A DNA stretch of 64,000 nt from the NCBI GenBank assembly GCA_964346765.1, contig CAYFWB010000007.1, positions 1-64,000 on the forward strand, given 5' to 3'. The notes under the pieces were generated by a model. That model was given only the letters and a program-made list of their open reading frames with translations. It was not told where the DNA came from and ran no database searches. The stretch is from JBGSPQ01 sp964346765. Lineage in GTDB: Bacteria > Patescibacteriota > Gracilibacteria > UBA1369. Position 1 is the stretch's first letter. Every line of letters starts with the position of its first letter. A program made the translations under genes and the position numbers. Of the stretch, positions 49,521 to 57,524 are shown piece by piece.

Positions 49521-50867
49521 TTGGATAGAAAAAAACAAACACCAAAAGTAAAAAACCGTCTACCCGGACCAAACACCAAAAAATGGGTCGACTTTCATCT
49601 AAAAAATGCCGCCAAAGCAACCTATGAAAAACACTTTGTTTGGGACAGAAACGCTCCCGCCGCCGGCCCTTTCTGCACCGACCCCGACGGTAATATTTTC
49701 CTGGATTTTGCTTCTCACGTTTCATCGAACCCGCTCGGATACAATCATCCAGCATTAACGGGAGTAACTGAAAAACTGGCTAAAATCAATCCCGATCGTT
49801 ACGCCGGCACCGATTTTATTTCCGCTAACGGCAAAACCCCCTCACTTTCAAAATTACCAACGCCGTCGCATCTTCATCAAAAACTGATAGAAATCACCAA
49901 ACCTTTCGGCTTCAAAAAAGCTTTTCTTTCAAATTCAGGATCCGAAGCCGTGGAAAACGCCATCAAATTTTGCTATCAGTACAGGAAAAATTACGGATAC
50001 GGATTTACTTTCGACGGAGCTTTTCATGGCAGAACGCTAGGCGCTTTAAGTCTCAATCGATCAAAAAATCTACATAAAAGTTGGTATCCTCAAATCCCCT
50101 ATATTTTAAGCTTTCCTTACAATTTTAACAGTGCTGAAAACTGTAACTGTTCCGGCAAGACCAAATACGCTTATGAAGCCATAGATTCAATGTTGGACAC
50201 GGAAAAAGGGTTGATTACGGCGGAAGAAGTCGCCTTCATTATTATTGAACCGATTCAAGGTGAAGGGGGGTACAACATCGCCGACAAAATGTTTATCCAA
50301 AAAGTGGCGGCAACCGCCAAAAAAAATAAAATTCCTTTAATCTGCGATGAAATTCAGTCCGGAATGGGCAGAACCGGCAAATGGTGGGCAAGTGAGCACT
50401 TTGGCATCAAGCCAGATATCATAACCGCGGGAAAAGCGCTCAGAGTCGCGGCCACAATCGGCAAGGAAAAACTATTTCCCCAAAAAGCATACAGAATCGG
50501 ATCCACCTGGGGCGAGGGTAACGCTATCGCTTCCGCCATAGGTTATATGACCATTGAAGTGATCCAGAAAGAAAAATTGCTTCAAAATGCCATAAAAAAG
50601 GGGAATTACCTTTTAAAAGAGCTACAAAAGCTTAAACAGCAATATCCACAAATATATCAAGCGAGAGGAATCGGCCTAATGGATGCTATAGATTTTCAGA
50701 ACAAAGAACAGAGGGATAAATTCCAACGCCTAGCCCTCCAAAAAGGCCTGATCCTGCTTAACTGCGGTTATAAAGTTGTTAGGATTCTACCGCCGCTGGA
50801 TGTTACCGAACGTGAAATCGATCTGGCGTTGGCAATTATCAAAGATGTCCTCAAACAAATTAAATAA
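49521..50867 (+). CDS. Class III PLP-dependent aminotransferase
   Basis: Transfers an amino group, with PLP bound to K305 in DIITAGKALRVA. Other family marks: NSGSEAVENAIKF (cofactor phosphate), FDGAFHGRTLGALSL, IIEPIQGEGGYNI and ICDEIQSGMGRTGKWWA with the PLP-contacting Asp. The start is a TTG codon; no ATG fits without losing the conserved N-terminal segment. The pattern fits omega-amino acid aminotransferases (4-aminobutyrate, ornithine or lysine 6-aminotransferase); the exact substrate is open. Same strand as the aldehyde dehydrogenase, likely one operon. Confidence 0.9.
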   Translation: MDRKKQTPKVKNRLPGPNTKKWVDFHLKNAAKATYEKHFVWDRNAPAAGPFCTDPDGNIFLDFASHVSSNPLGYNHPALTGVTEKLAKINPDRYAGTDFISANGKTPSLSKLPTPSHLHQKLIEITKPFGFKKAFLSNSGSEAVENAIKFCYQYRKNYGYGFTFDGAFHGRTLGALSLNRSKNLHKSWYPQIPYILSFPYNFNSAENCNCSGKTKYAYEAIDSMLDTEKGLITAEEVAFIIIEPIQGEGGYNIADKMFIQKVAATAKKNKIPLICDEIQSGMGRTGKWWASEHFGIKPDIITAGKALRVAATIGKEKLFPQKAYRIGSTWGEGNAIASAIGYMTIEVIQKEKLLQNAIKKGNYLLKELQKLKQQYPQIYQARGIGLMDAIDFQNKEQRDKFQRLALQKGLILLNCGYKVVRILPPLDVTEREIDLALAIIKDVLKQIK

Positions 50868-50996
50868 CAATCCGCGCGAACTTTGCCTGCAGGGAGTTCT
50901 TACAGCGATGTTAATGTCCCGAAAGAGTGCTTCATAACCGCCAAACCGGCTTTTGGTCTGATAACATCATTACATCATTGGCAAAGATTCGCACGG

Positions 50997-52109
50997 CTAA
51001 CTGAAAAGAACTTCATATGTATCTCTCGCGGTTTTCTCCCAGTCAAATTTACTTACCTGTTTTTCACCTTTATTGATCAATTGATTAACATAGAATCCAT
51101 CAGAGGCCAGCCGTTTCAAACCCACACCAATCTCTTCCACTTTTTCGGGGTCGACCAAATATGCCGCGTCACCGGCCACTTCCGGCAGAGAAGAATTCTT
51201 TGATGTCAGAACCGGCCGGCGCAAAGAAAATCCCTCCAAAACAGGCAGACCGAACCCCTCATATAAAGAGGGGAACGCCAATATCCGGCAGGCATGCATT
51301 AAAAAAATTTTTTCTCTCTCCGTAACATAACCCGGCATGATTACATTTTTTTCAAGTCCCAAACGCGAAACCGTGGACCAGATCTCTTCGAATCCGACGC
51401 CTCTTTTACCCGCCATGACAAGTTTCCAGTCGGGGAATTCCTTTAAGAACCTGGCAAAACCCTCAATCAGCCTGGCTAAATTTTTCTTGGCTTCAAGTCT
51501 TCCCACATAAAAAATAAAAAGATCGTCCTGATACAACTTAAACTGCTTTAGAAGCTTTTCCTTTTCCATCCCGTTGAAGTTTAAAATCTTCGGATAGTCC
51601 GGTGCTCCGTGCGGGATCACAATAACTTTGTCCGGATGGCACGCGTAAAACTTGATCAGATCCTTTTTTGTCGCTTCACTTGGAACTATTATCCGCCACG
51701 CTTTTTTAACGGCTCTTCTGGTGCTCAGTTCAAGCAACCTGTACTGAAACAGGGAATAACACTTCTTAAAATGCTTGAACGCAACGTCATGAATGGTAAT
51801 CACAGATTTTGCCGGCAACACCAAAGGCAGAGTATGTGAAGGTACGAATAATAAATCCACGGGGTGTCTTAATAACTCAAAACCGAGCCTTAACGCCGTC
51901 CAAAATCTTTTCGCGGGGATAAGCTTTTTCTTAACATTGAAAGGTAGATCCGTGTCAATTTCAAAGTCACGCGGACTATACAAATACACTTTTGATTTAT
52001 GCTCCCTGCCAAGTAGCGGAATCAGTTCATTCAGAAGATGATAACTATACCATTCCACTCCCGTGGCCTGACTGTGCCCGTACCGTGATGCGTCGATTCC
52101 GATCCTCAT
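50997..52109 (-). CDS. GT4-family glycosyltransferase
   Basis: A GT-B enzyme. Start at MRIGIDASRYG is preferred over the extra MFII. N-terminal features: IGIDASRYGHSQATGVEWYS, then VDLLFVPSHTLPL and VITIHDVAFKHF. Donor domain: LFIFYVGRLEAKKNLARLIE, ILAFPSLYEGFGLPVLEGFS with the conserved Glu, and SSLPEVAGDAAYLVDP. This combination is typical of mannosyl- or rhamnosyltransferases of polysaccharide assembly. It lies 22 bases downstream of ComF on the same strand. Confidence 0.9.
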   Translation of the reverse strand: MRIGIDASRYGHSQATGVEWYSYHLLNELIPLLGREHKSKVYLYSPRDFEIDTDLPFNVKKKLIPAKRFWTALRLGFELLRHPVDLLFVPSHTLPLVLPAKSVITIHDVAFKHFKKCYSLFQYRLLELSTRRAVKKAWRIIVPSEATKKDLIKFYACHPDKVIVIPHGAPDYPKILNFNGMEKEKLLKQFKLYQDDLFIFYVGRLEAKKNLARLIEGFARFLKEFPDWKLVMAGKRGVGFEEIWSTVSRLGLEKNVIMPGYVTEREKIFLMHACRILAFPSLYEGFGLPVLEGFSLRRPVLTSKNSSLPEVAGDAAYLVDPEKVEEIGVGLKRLASDGFYVNQLINKGEKQVSKFDWEKTARDTYEVLFS

Positions 52110-52143
52110 AATTATAAACAAGTTGAGTTAGCATTATACATTT

Positions 52144-52776
52144 TTAAATAACACGCGCCAGTACAATCGCCGAAACATGTTTGAAACCGCTCTGTTTAAG
52201 TATTTTTGCACATTCATTTAATGTTGAAAGAGTGGTTGCCACATCGTCAACCAACATGATTTGCGTATTTTTATCAACTTTTACCGATGTTTTGGACAAT
52301 GCGAAAGCATTTAATACATTTCTTTCTCGGTCTTCTTTTTTCAATTCCATTTGCGGTTTTTTGTAGTGCCGTCTTTCTAAAAGATTAAAAGTGATATATC
52401 CCGATCCTGTCGAAATTTCCCGGCACAGAAACTCCGATTGATTATATCCCCTCCATTTTTGTCTGGTTTTATGCAGTGGTACGGGTACTAAAACCATTTC
52501 TCGCAAGTCTTCAGTTTTAAGTCGATCCAAAATTAGATGCCCCAGCGGTACTGATAATTCTTTAATAAATTCATACTTAAAATTATGAATAAGCGTTGCC
52601 AGCAAAGAATCATTTTTATAATTTGAAACAGCACAAACATTATCCACAAAAAGTCCGTCCGGAAGAGGAATATTTGCTTTCTGAATTGTTTTAATCGATT
52701 CAAAGCACGATTTACAGCAATAAGATCCTTCCCTGCCGCACCCAAAACAAAAGGCGGGGAAGAATATATCGAGCAA
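52144..52776 (-). CDS. comF: ComF-family phosphoribosyltransferase-like protein
   Basis: N-terminal zinc finger (CFGCG, CCKSC), then the ComF core: LIHNFKYEFIKELSVPLGHL, LVPVPLHKTRQKWRGYNQSE and the PRPP-binding strand IMLVDDVATTLSTLNECAKI; the usual TTG of the motif is TTL, so PRPP binding may be altered. ComF is needed for DNA uptake in competent bacteria. With the pseudopilin operon in the same window this fits natural transformation, though ComEA/ComEC are not seen here. Confidence 0.85.
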   Translation of the reverse strand: MLDIFFPAFCFGCGREGSYCCKSCFESIKTIQKANIPLPDGLFVDNVCAVSNYKNDSLLATLIHNFKYEFIKELSVPLGHLILDRLKTEDLREMVLVPVPLHKTRQKWRGYNQSEFLCREISTGSGYITFNLLERRHYKKPQMELKKEDRERNVLNAFALSKTSVKVDKNTQIMLVDDVATTLSTLNECAKILKQSGFKHVSAIVLARVI

Positions 52777-52918
52777 CCATTTTCTGAAGTTATCTTTTAC
52801 AATAATTTAGACCTTTACTCAAATAAAACATCTGCTAAAATAACTTATGCCTTTTGAATTAAGGTTTATTAAAAATAAATTAATAAATTCTTTAAAACTT
52901 TAAAAGGTAATTAACCAT

Positions 52919-52995
52919 GGAGTTATAGCTCAGTTGGTTAGAGCGCAGCATTGACATTGCTGAGGCCGGAGGTTCGAATCCCCCTAACTCCACCA
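52919..52995 (+). tRNA. tRNA-Val (GAC)
   Basis: Plus-strand cloverleaf: acceptor GGAGTTA/TAACTCC, D-arm AGCTCAGTTGGTTAGAGC, anticodon stem CAGCA/TGCTG with loop TTGACAT (anticodon GAC), T-arm GGTTCGAATCC, encoded CCA. The protein gene at 53016 begins 20 bases later, possibly on the same transcript. Confidence 0.95.
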
Positions 52996-53015
52996 GTTTA
53001 TAAAAACAATTCTTT

Positions 53016-53712
53016 ATGCCAGACGACCAAAACCAACAGGGACAACAAAACCAGCAGGGCGGGCAGCCGATGCCACCTCCACCGCCGGGAGGAATGCAAC
53101 CACCGGGCGGNNNNNNNNNNNNNNNNNNNNNNNNNNNNNNNNNNNNNNNNNNNNNNNNNNNNNNNNNNNNNNNNNNNNNNNNNNNNNNNNNNNNNNNNNN
53201 NNNNNNNNNNTGCCCAACCACCGGGCGGTGCCCAACCACCGGGCGGTGCCCAACCACCGGGCGGTGCCCAACCACCGGGCGGTATGTTCGGAGGATTCCC
53301 ACCACCGCCTCCCCCAAAAGAAGAGGATAAAACACCGGCGAACTACCAGATCGGACAGCATTTGCCGAAAGTAATCAACGTAGAAGTTCCGCCGCACGAA
53401 TTAAAGATCGACGAACAATACTTTTTACATCTGTTGGCCGGTTCCATATCTTTGACTAAAGATGAAAAGAAAAGAATCATCCAGTCCATTTCAAAGCTCC
53501 GTCAGGAACAGGTAGATGAACTGATCAGAATTTTTGAAGAAGAAAAACGAAAATTCGCTGAACTTTCCGCTAAACATGTGGATCAATTAAAGAAACTGGA
53601 GAAACAGCACTTGGCTGATTGGCAGGATATAGAGTTGGAGCAAAAAGCATCTGAAAAGAAACAACAGGACGAAGGAGAGGCCGAAAAAATCAGAAAGCAA
53701 CTGGGTTTATAA
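53016..53712 (+). CDS. Pro/Gly repeat protein with coiled-coil tail (interrupted by assembly gap)
   Basis: Starts MPDDQNQQGQQNQQGGQPMP and runs into (AQPPGG)n repeats that are broken by 100 N. The reading frames on the two sides differ by one because the gap length is arbitrary; the true missing length should be a multiple of 18. After the repeats come FGGFPPPPPPKEE, a short domain (PKVINVEVPPHELKIDEQYF) and a helical coiled-coil tail (KRKFAELSAKHVDQLKKLEK, QHLADWQDIELEQ). The tail aligns with that of the 36802-37365 protein. No signal peptide. Function unknown. A terminator follows at 53739. Confidence 0.7.
53111..53210. other. Scaffold gap (100 N)
   Basis: Exactly 100 N flanked on both sides by the same 18-bp repeat: the sequence before the gap ends with a complete unit end, and the sequence after begins with a unit start. 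The assembler collapsed or failed on the repeat. Confidence 0.98.
53211..53282 (+). repeat. 18-bp tandem repeat encoding AQPPGG
   Basis: Four perfect copies of TGCCCAACCACCGGGCGG after the gap; more are likely within it. A degenerate copy precedes the gap. Confidence 0.95.
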
Positions 53713-53738
53713 GGTACTGCAAAGCGACAATACACAAA

Positions 53739-53770
53739 AATAAACTCCTCAACCACAGGGGTTTATTTTT
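53739..53770. terminator. Terminator after the repeat-protein gene
   Basis: Stem AATAAACTCCT (53739-53749) with AGGGGTTTATT (53757-53767), one G-T pair, T5 on the plus side and a matching T-run on the minus strand. Confidence 0.75.
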
Positions 53771-53872
53771 AGAAAAAATATACTTGACAAATGATTAAAT
53801 GTATAGTAAAAAGGTATCTTGTAATCAATCTTTAAAAACTACATTACATAGAACTAGCTAATAAACTTCAAT

Positions 53873-55756
53873 ATGAATATCAGATCAAACTCACAATTAG
53901 GAATCAACACTGCATCGCGAGACATTGAATCCGTGCAGTCGCCCCAATCCGCCGAAAACCCATCAGTTTTAAACCGCATATGTAATATAGGTTCCGGCAT
54001 TTACAAAAAAGTGGCCAATGTGCTGTCTTCTTCAAAAGATACGGCACTGCCTGCCAAAGTTAATCAGCCGGAGACCGCTTCCGTTCCAACGTACACGCAG
54101 GTTTCATCCGGTGATTATACTAAAAGGAGTTTAGAGTATGCCGACACTCTTTTGGATTTGTCAGCGCCCGGACAACAAAGGCATGCAGCAGTTTTAAATC
54201 CGGGACTGAATAGAGAAAGAAAAGATCTGTTCGCGCATTTATCAGAAAAACCGCAGGAAGAAAGTGTAAGTGACTATAGCCAGTCTGAAAATGACTGGTT
54301 TAAAGGGGTTGATAGAGAAGATGTTAGAACTTACGTTCAGGAACAGGACACCAGGTATTATACCGAAAAAGCGGCTAGAAAATCACGGGGTCTATTCACA
54401 AATTTACAACTTTGGGCTTCTGAACTGAAAGACAGATTTAAACAAGCGGTAGTTCCCAATTATTATTTGAAAAAAGAAGCGGAAAAATTGGAAGCACAGG
54501 CGAATATGTCCGATTCCACCAGAGACGCCAACGCTTACGTTAAGGAGCTTGATGATCAATATTATGCCGACATTGCTCAAAGAAAAGCCAGAGGCAGATG
54601 GAATAATTTAAAAGCCTGGGTTAAATACTATATGCCAAACAAACCGGCATCAGGGCCCGCTCAGCCTCAACCCGAACCGCCAAAACGCCCCGGATTCTTC
54701 CAAAAGAATCTAAGAACAGCGGCGGCCGCCTTGGGAATAGCCACGGCAATGGGATCATGCGAAGGTAATTGCGGGGGATGCGACGCGACTCCCGGGGCAT
54801 ACAATACGCCTGTTGCATCATCCGGCGCACAAAGAAAGGCAGACGCGAGTAATCAAAGAACAGAAAATCGTCCCGCACCCCACACCGCGCCTGCGGACAG
54901 TTTACCCAAAGTAAGCTCTGATCCGGAAAAAGATAAAAGTGGAATCAAATCCGCGCCCGATTCAACAGGAACAGCCCCAAAATCAGCCAAAGTAAGCAAA
55001 GTGGAGGAAAAAAGATATCAACCTAATCCAATAGTTACCAAAAAGGAACCGGCAAGAACTAAAAGACCGGTACAACCTGTAAAACCGGCACCGCGTGCGG
55101 AAGCTGAACAGCCAAAACCCGCACCCGCACCCGCGGCCGTAAGTGTCGCTGAAACCCCGGAACAGAAGAAGAATCAGCCGGAGTTAACACAGGCAGAAGC
55201 ATTGTTACTGGACGGCATAGTAAGCAACATGAAAAGACGCGTTGCCGAAATGAAAGCTGTAGTGCCGGAGGTTTACGGACCTATAGTTTTAAACAAGAGC
55301 AATAAGAGCAATATGGGCGACAGTGACGTCGTTGTTACTGTTGATTCACCGGTGGCGGAAAATGAAACAGCTGTTAGAGAATGGATACGCCAAGCCGAAG
55401 TAATGCTAAAAAGACTGGAAGGCCCCGGCACAGTAGAAAAACTGGATCTCGCGGACGCGACAGAAAAATACATCTTAAGACCGACCGGTAAAAAGATAGC
55501 GGAAGATACGGAATCCAAAATCGCCTTCGTAAAAGATCTAAGTACAAGTGAAACACGCGCGGCGGTGTCAACTGCCCGTCAAAGCACTGATGATATGACC
55601 GACTCATCAAAACGAACAGCATATAAATCATATTTAGATTCGGTCGACAAGACTGTTGATCAATATTCTCATGATCCCTATACCGACAATCTGGAGAAAA
55701 TCAGATTAATGAAGAGTCTTAAAAACAATGCCAACGTTGCCGGTGCCGGTTTCTAA
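53873..55756 (+). CDS. Large hypothetical protein with internal duplication
   Basis: A 627-residue hydrophilic protein of unknown family. Residues about 145-185 and 222-262 are copies of one motif (VRTYVQEQDTRYYTEKAARK versus ANAYVKELDDQYYADIAQRK, each followed by SRG/ARG..NL). Around residue 285 there is an Ala-rich hydrophobic stretch (RTAAAALGIATAMGSCEGNC), either a weak membrane segment or an internal signal-like region followed by a Cys cluster. Residues 300-430 are Pro/Lys/Ala-rich and disordered; the C-terminal 200 residues are helical. No catalytic motif. TTGACA at 53784-53789 may be its -35. A strong terminator follows. Confidence 0.6.
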   Translation: MNIRSNSQLGINTASRDIESVQSPQSAENPSVLNRICNIGSGIYKKVANVLSSSKDTALPAKVNQPETASVPTYTQVSSGDYTKRSLEYADTLLDLSAPGQQRHAAVLNPGLNRERKDLFAHLSEKPQEESVSDYSQSENDWFKGVDREDVRTYVQEQDTRYYTEKAARKSRGLFTNLQLWASELKDRFKQAVVPNYYLKKEAEKLEAQANMSDSTRDANAYVKELDDQYYADIAQRKARGRWNNLKAWVKYYMPNKPASGPAQPQPEPPKRPGFFQKNLRTAAAALGIATAMGSCEGNCGGCDATPGAYNTPVASSGAQRKADASNQRTENRPAPHTAPADSLPKVSSDPEKDKSGIKSAPDSTGTAPKSAKVSKVEEKRYQPNPIVTKKEPARTKRPVQPVKPAPRAEAEQPKPAPAPAAVSVAETPEQKKNQPELTQAEALLLDGIVSNMKRRVAEMKAVVPEVYGPIVLNKSNKSNMGDSDVVVTVDSPVAENETAVREWIRQAEVMLKRLEGPGTVEKLDLADATEKYILRPTGKKIAEDTESKIAFVKDLSTSETRAAVSTARQSTDDMTDSSKRTAYKSYLDSVDKTVDQYSHDPYTDNLEKIRLMKSLKNNANVAGAGF

Positions 55757-55776
55757 ATTGCCAAAACCGCAACAAA

Positions 55777-55806
55777 AAACCCGCCTTCCAATGAGGCGGG
55801 TTTTTT
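55777..55806 (+). terminator. Intrinsic terminator
   Basis: Stem AAACCCGCCT (55777-55786) with AGGCGGGTTT (55794-55803), then T6. Textbook form. Confidence 0.92.
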
Positions 55807-55885
55807 AAAATTCTCAAACGATTTTAAACTCCAAAATTATCTTACCCAGAAACATAATCAAAAGGGAATTATTGAATAATCATAA

Positions 55886-56671
55886 TTATTGGACCTCTAC
55901 TTCAACTTCTTCCGCCTCCGTAATCTCCAATGCCGCCTCCTGCTCTGTAGCCGAATCCGCCGCAACCTCTTCTTCCACCTCAGCCTCCTCCACAACCGGT
56001 TCAGCCACAGGTTCCTCAACCGGTGTTACTTCCACCCCAAAAAACATCTTACATTCATTTTGGCGGTTAACGTCCGTAAACTCATCGCATCTTTCCACGT
56101 CTCCTGAGTTTACGATATCTTCAAATTTAATCTGATCCCTTCTCTGTTCGATCATCTGCACGCAAAAAGCCGATAGTCCTTCGGTTTTCAGCTCCTCGCA
56201 TTTCTTTTCATCAAAAGATACACTTTCAACCGGACTCGCGGCGGGATCATCAGAAGGCGTGCCTCTCATAATTTCGTTAAACAAAGCCAGCTCATCTGCC
56301 GAAACCGGACCTTTTACGCCCGTCTCGGCCAATCTTGTCTTGCAAATTTCGGCCATCTGACCGCCAAGTTCATCACATCTGGAAGCGTCAAAAGTGGAAT
56401 AAATTTCCGATTCCAGCATAGAACCAATCACTTCATTCAACTGCCTTTCGCAGTCTTGCTTGTTGTTTGCGTCTTTCATCATATCGCAGTTCAGATTCGC
56501 GCCGTAGCGAGAAGCCATGGGATCCACGGCCTGTTCCTGTTCCTGCTCTTGAGTTTGCGTTTGCTGATCCGGGGTAACACCTTCACCCGTCTGATCGACC
56601 GGCTGTGCGCAAGCGCCAAGCACAAACAAAGAAACCAAAGCGACCGGCAGAAATTTAAATAAGTTCTTCAT
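55886..56671 (-). CDS. Lipoprotein 1 of the CX10-12C family
   Basis: Start chosen at MKNLFKFLPVALVSLFVLGAC, a lipoprotein signal with lipobox LGAC; the open frame extends 31 residues further upstream. After a Gln/Glu/Thr-rich linker, the mature part has four Cys pairs: CDMMKDANNKQDC, CDELGGQMAEIC, CEELKTEGLSAFC and CDEFTDVNRQNEC, spaced 10 or 11 residues, each in a helical context (C..l.......C). The end is an acidic low-complexity tail (EEPVAEPVVEEAEVEEEVAA). Paralogues are at 56892 and 58854. Function unknown; disulfide-stapled helical hairpins are likely. Confidence 0.75.
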   Translation of the reverse strand: MKNLFKFLPVALVSLFVLGACAQPVDQTGEGVTPDQQTQTQEQEQEQAVDPMASRYGANLNCDMMKDANNKQDCERQLNEVIGSMLESEIYSTFDASRCDELGGQMAEICKTRLAETGVKGPVSADELALFNEIMRGTPSDDPAASPVESVSFDEKKCEELKTEGLSAFCVQMIEQRRDQIKFEDIVNSGDVERCDEFTDVNRQNECKMFFGVEVTPVEEPVAEPVVEEAEVEEEVAADSATEQEAALEITEAEEVEVEVQ

Positions 56672-56722
56672 AAGAAAAAAAGTTAAAAGATATGATAAAA
56701 AATATAAAAAACAACGTAACAA

Positions 56723-56750
56723 ATTATACACACCAAAATTTAATTCGCAA
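56723..56750 (-). promoter_or_regulatory. Promoter of lipoprotein 1
   Basis: Minus strand TTGCGA (56750-56745), 16-base spacer, TATAAT (56728-56723), about 50 bases before the chosen start. Supports the shorter protein. Confidence 0.55.
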
Positions 56751-56818
56751 AGAGTTAAAGTCAAACAAAAGATTTAAAGTCAAACAACGGATATCTATAT
56801 ATTTTTAAAACACTTTTC

Positions 56819-56847
56819 TTGAGAAAAATTTCTCATTCATCTAAAAT
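56819..56847 (+). promoter_or_regulatory. Promoter of lipoprotein 2 with overlapping inverted repeat
   Basis: TTGAGA (56819-56824), 17-base spacer, TAAAAT (56842-56847). The perfect inverted repeat GAGAAAAATTTCTC (56821-56834) overlaps the -35. The same two hexamers and spacing occur before lipoprotein 3. Confidence 0.6.
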
Positions 56848-56891
56848 CACAAAGTCATACCAATTATTTCCACAACATAAACCTATTTTCC

Positions 56892-57521
56892 ATGACTTAT
56901 AAAATATTTGCCGCCACACTCTTAATAACTGCGATATTCATTTTTTCAGCGTGCGACACCGCTCCGACCGAAACGGAACAATCTCAACCCCAACAGACTC
57001 AACAAACTCAAACCGAAGTACCCGCTCAACAACCGGCACCCCAAGTAAGCAAAGCTGACAGCGCCGCCTACAGCGGAGCAATGCAACTGATGGACGAAAC
57101 CTATTGCGATAAAATTTCCGACGCGGAATACAAAGCCACCTGCAAAACCGAATTGGCGGACACAAAAAGCCTAAACGAAGCGCTTGCCGCTGTAGATTCC
57201 GGCCTCTGCGACAAACTTTCAACGGACGATAAGAAAGAAGCCTGCAAAATCAGCGTCCAGGCACTGAAAGACGAACAAAAACAAGAAGAAGAAAGACTTA
57301 AAAATGATGCCGAACAACAAGAACTGGCACAATCCATCGTGGAATCCAAAGACCACACAAGGTGCAAAGAGTTGGACGACTCCAATCAACGGGAAGCCTG
57401 CGAAATGAATATTATCCTCAACCGCGCATTTGCAGAAAATGATATCGCTATCTGCGACCTCATGAGTACTGAGGAGGGCAAATCTTCATGTGTCGCTAAT
57501 TTTGAAGAAGCAAATGAATAA
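56892..57521 (+). CDS. Lipoprotein 2 of the CX10-12C family
   Basis: A signal peptide with lipobox FSAC (MTYKIFAATLLITAIFIFSAC) is followed by a Gln/Thr/Pro linker and four CX11C motifs: CDKISDAEYKATC, CDKLSTDDKKEAC, CKELDDSNQREAC and CDLMSTEEGKSSC. Between pairs two and three lies a helical charged segment (KDEQKQEEERLKNDAEQQEL). The spacing rhythm and the NIILNRAFAENDIAIC segment match lipoprotein 3 (DILLNKAFEENDITLC), proving common descent. Divergent from lipoprotein 1 and convergent with the secreted protein at 57525. Extracytoplasmic, function unknown. Confidence 0.78.
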   Translation: MTYKIFAATLLITAIFIFSACDTAPTETEQSQPQQTQQTQTEVPAQQPAPQVSKADSAAYSGAMQLMDETYCDKISDAEYKATCKTELADTKSLNEALAAVDSGLCDKLSTDDKKEACKISVQALKDEQKQEEERLKNDAEQQELAQSIVESKDHTRCKELDDSNQREACEMNIILNRAFAENDIAICDLMSTEEGKSSCVANFEEANE

Positions 57522-57524
57522 CAG

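Noticed and set aside
52951..53110. Upstream extension of the 53016 gene through tRNA-Val
   Set aside because: That frame runs through the tRNA and depends on the arbitrary gap length; MPDDQN at 53016 is the sensible start.
53016..53330. Frameshift mutation in the Pro/Gly repeat protein
   Set aside because: The frame change falls at an arbitrary 100-N gap; whole 18-bp repeats in the gap restore the frame.
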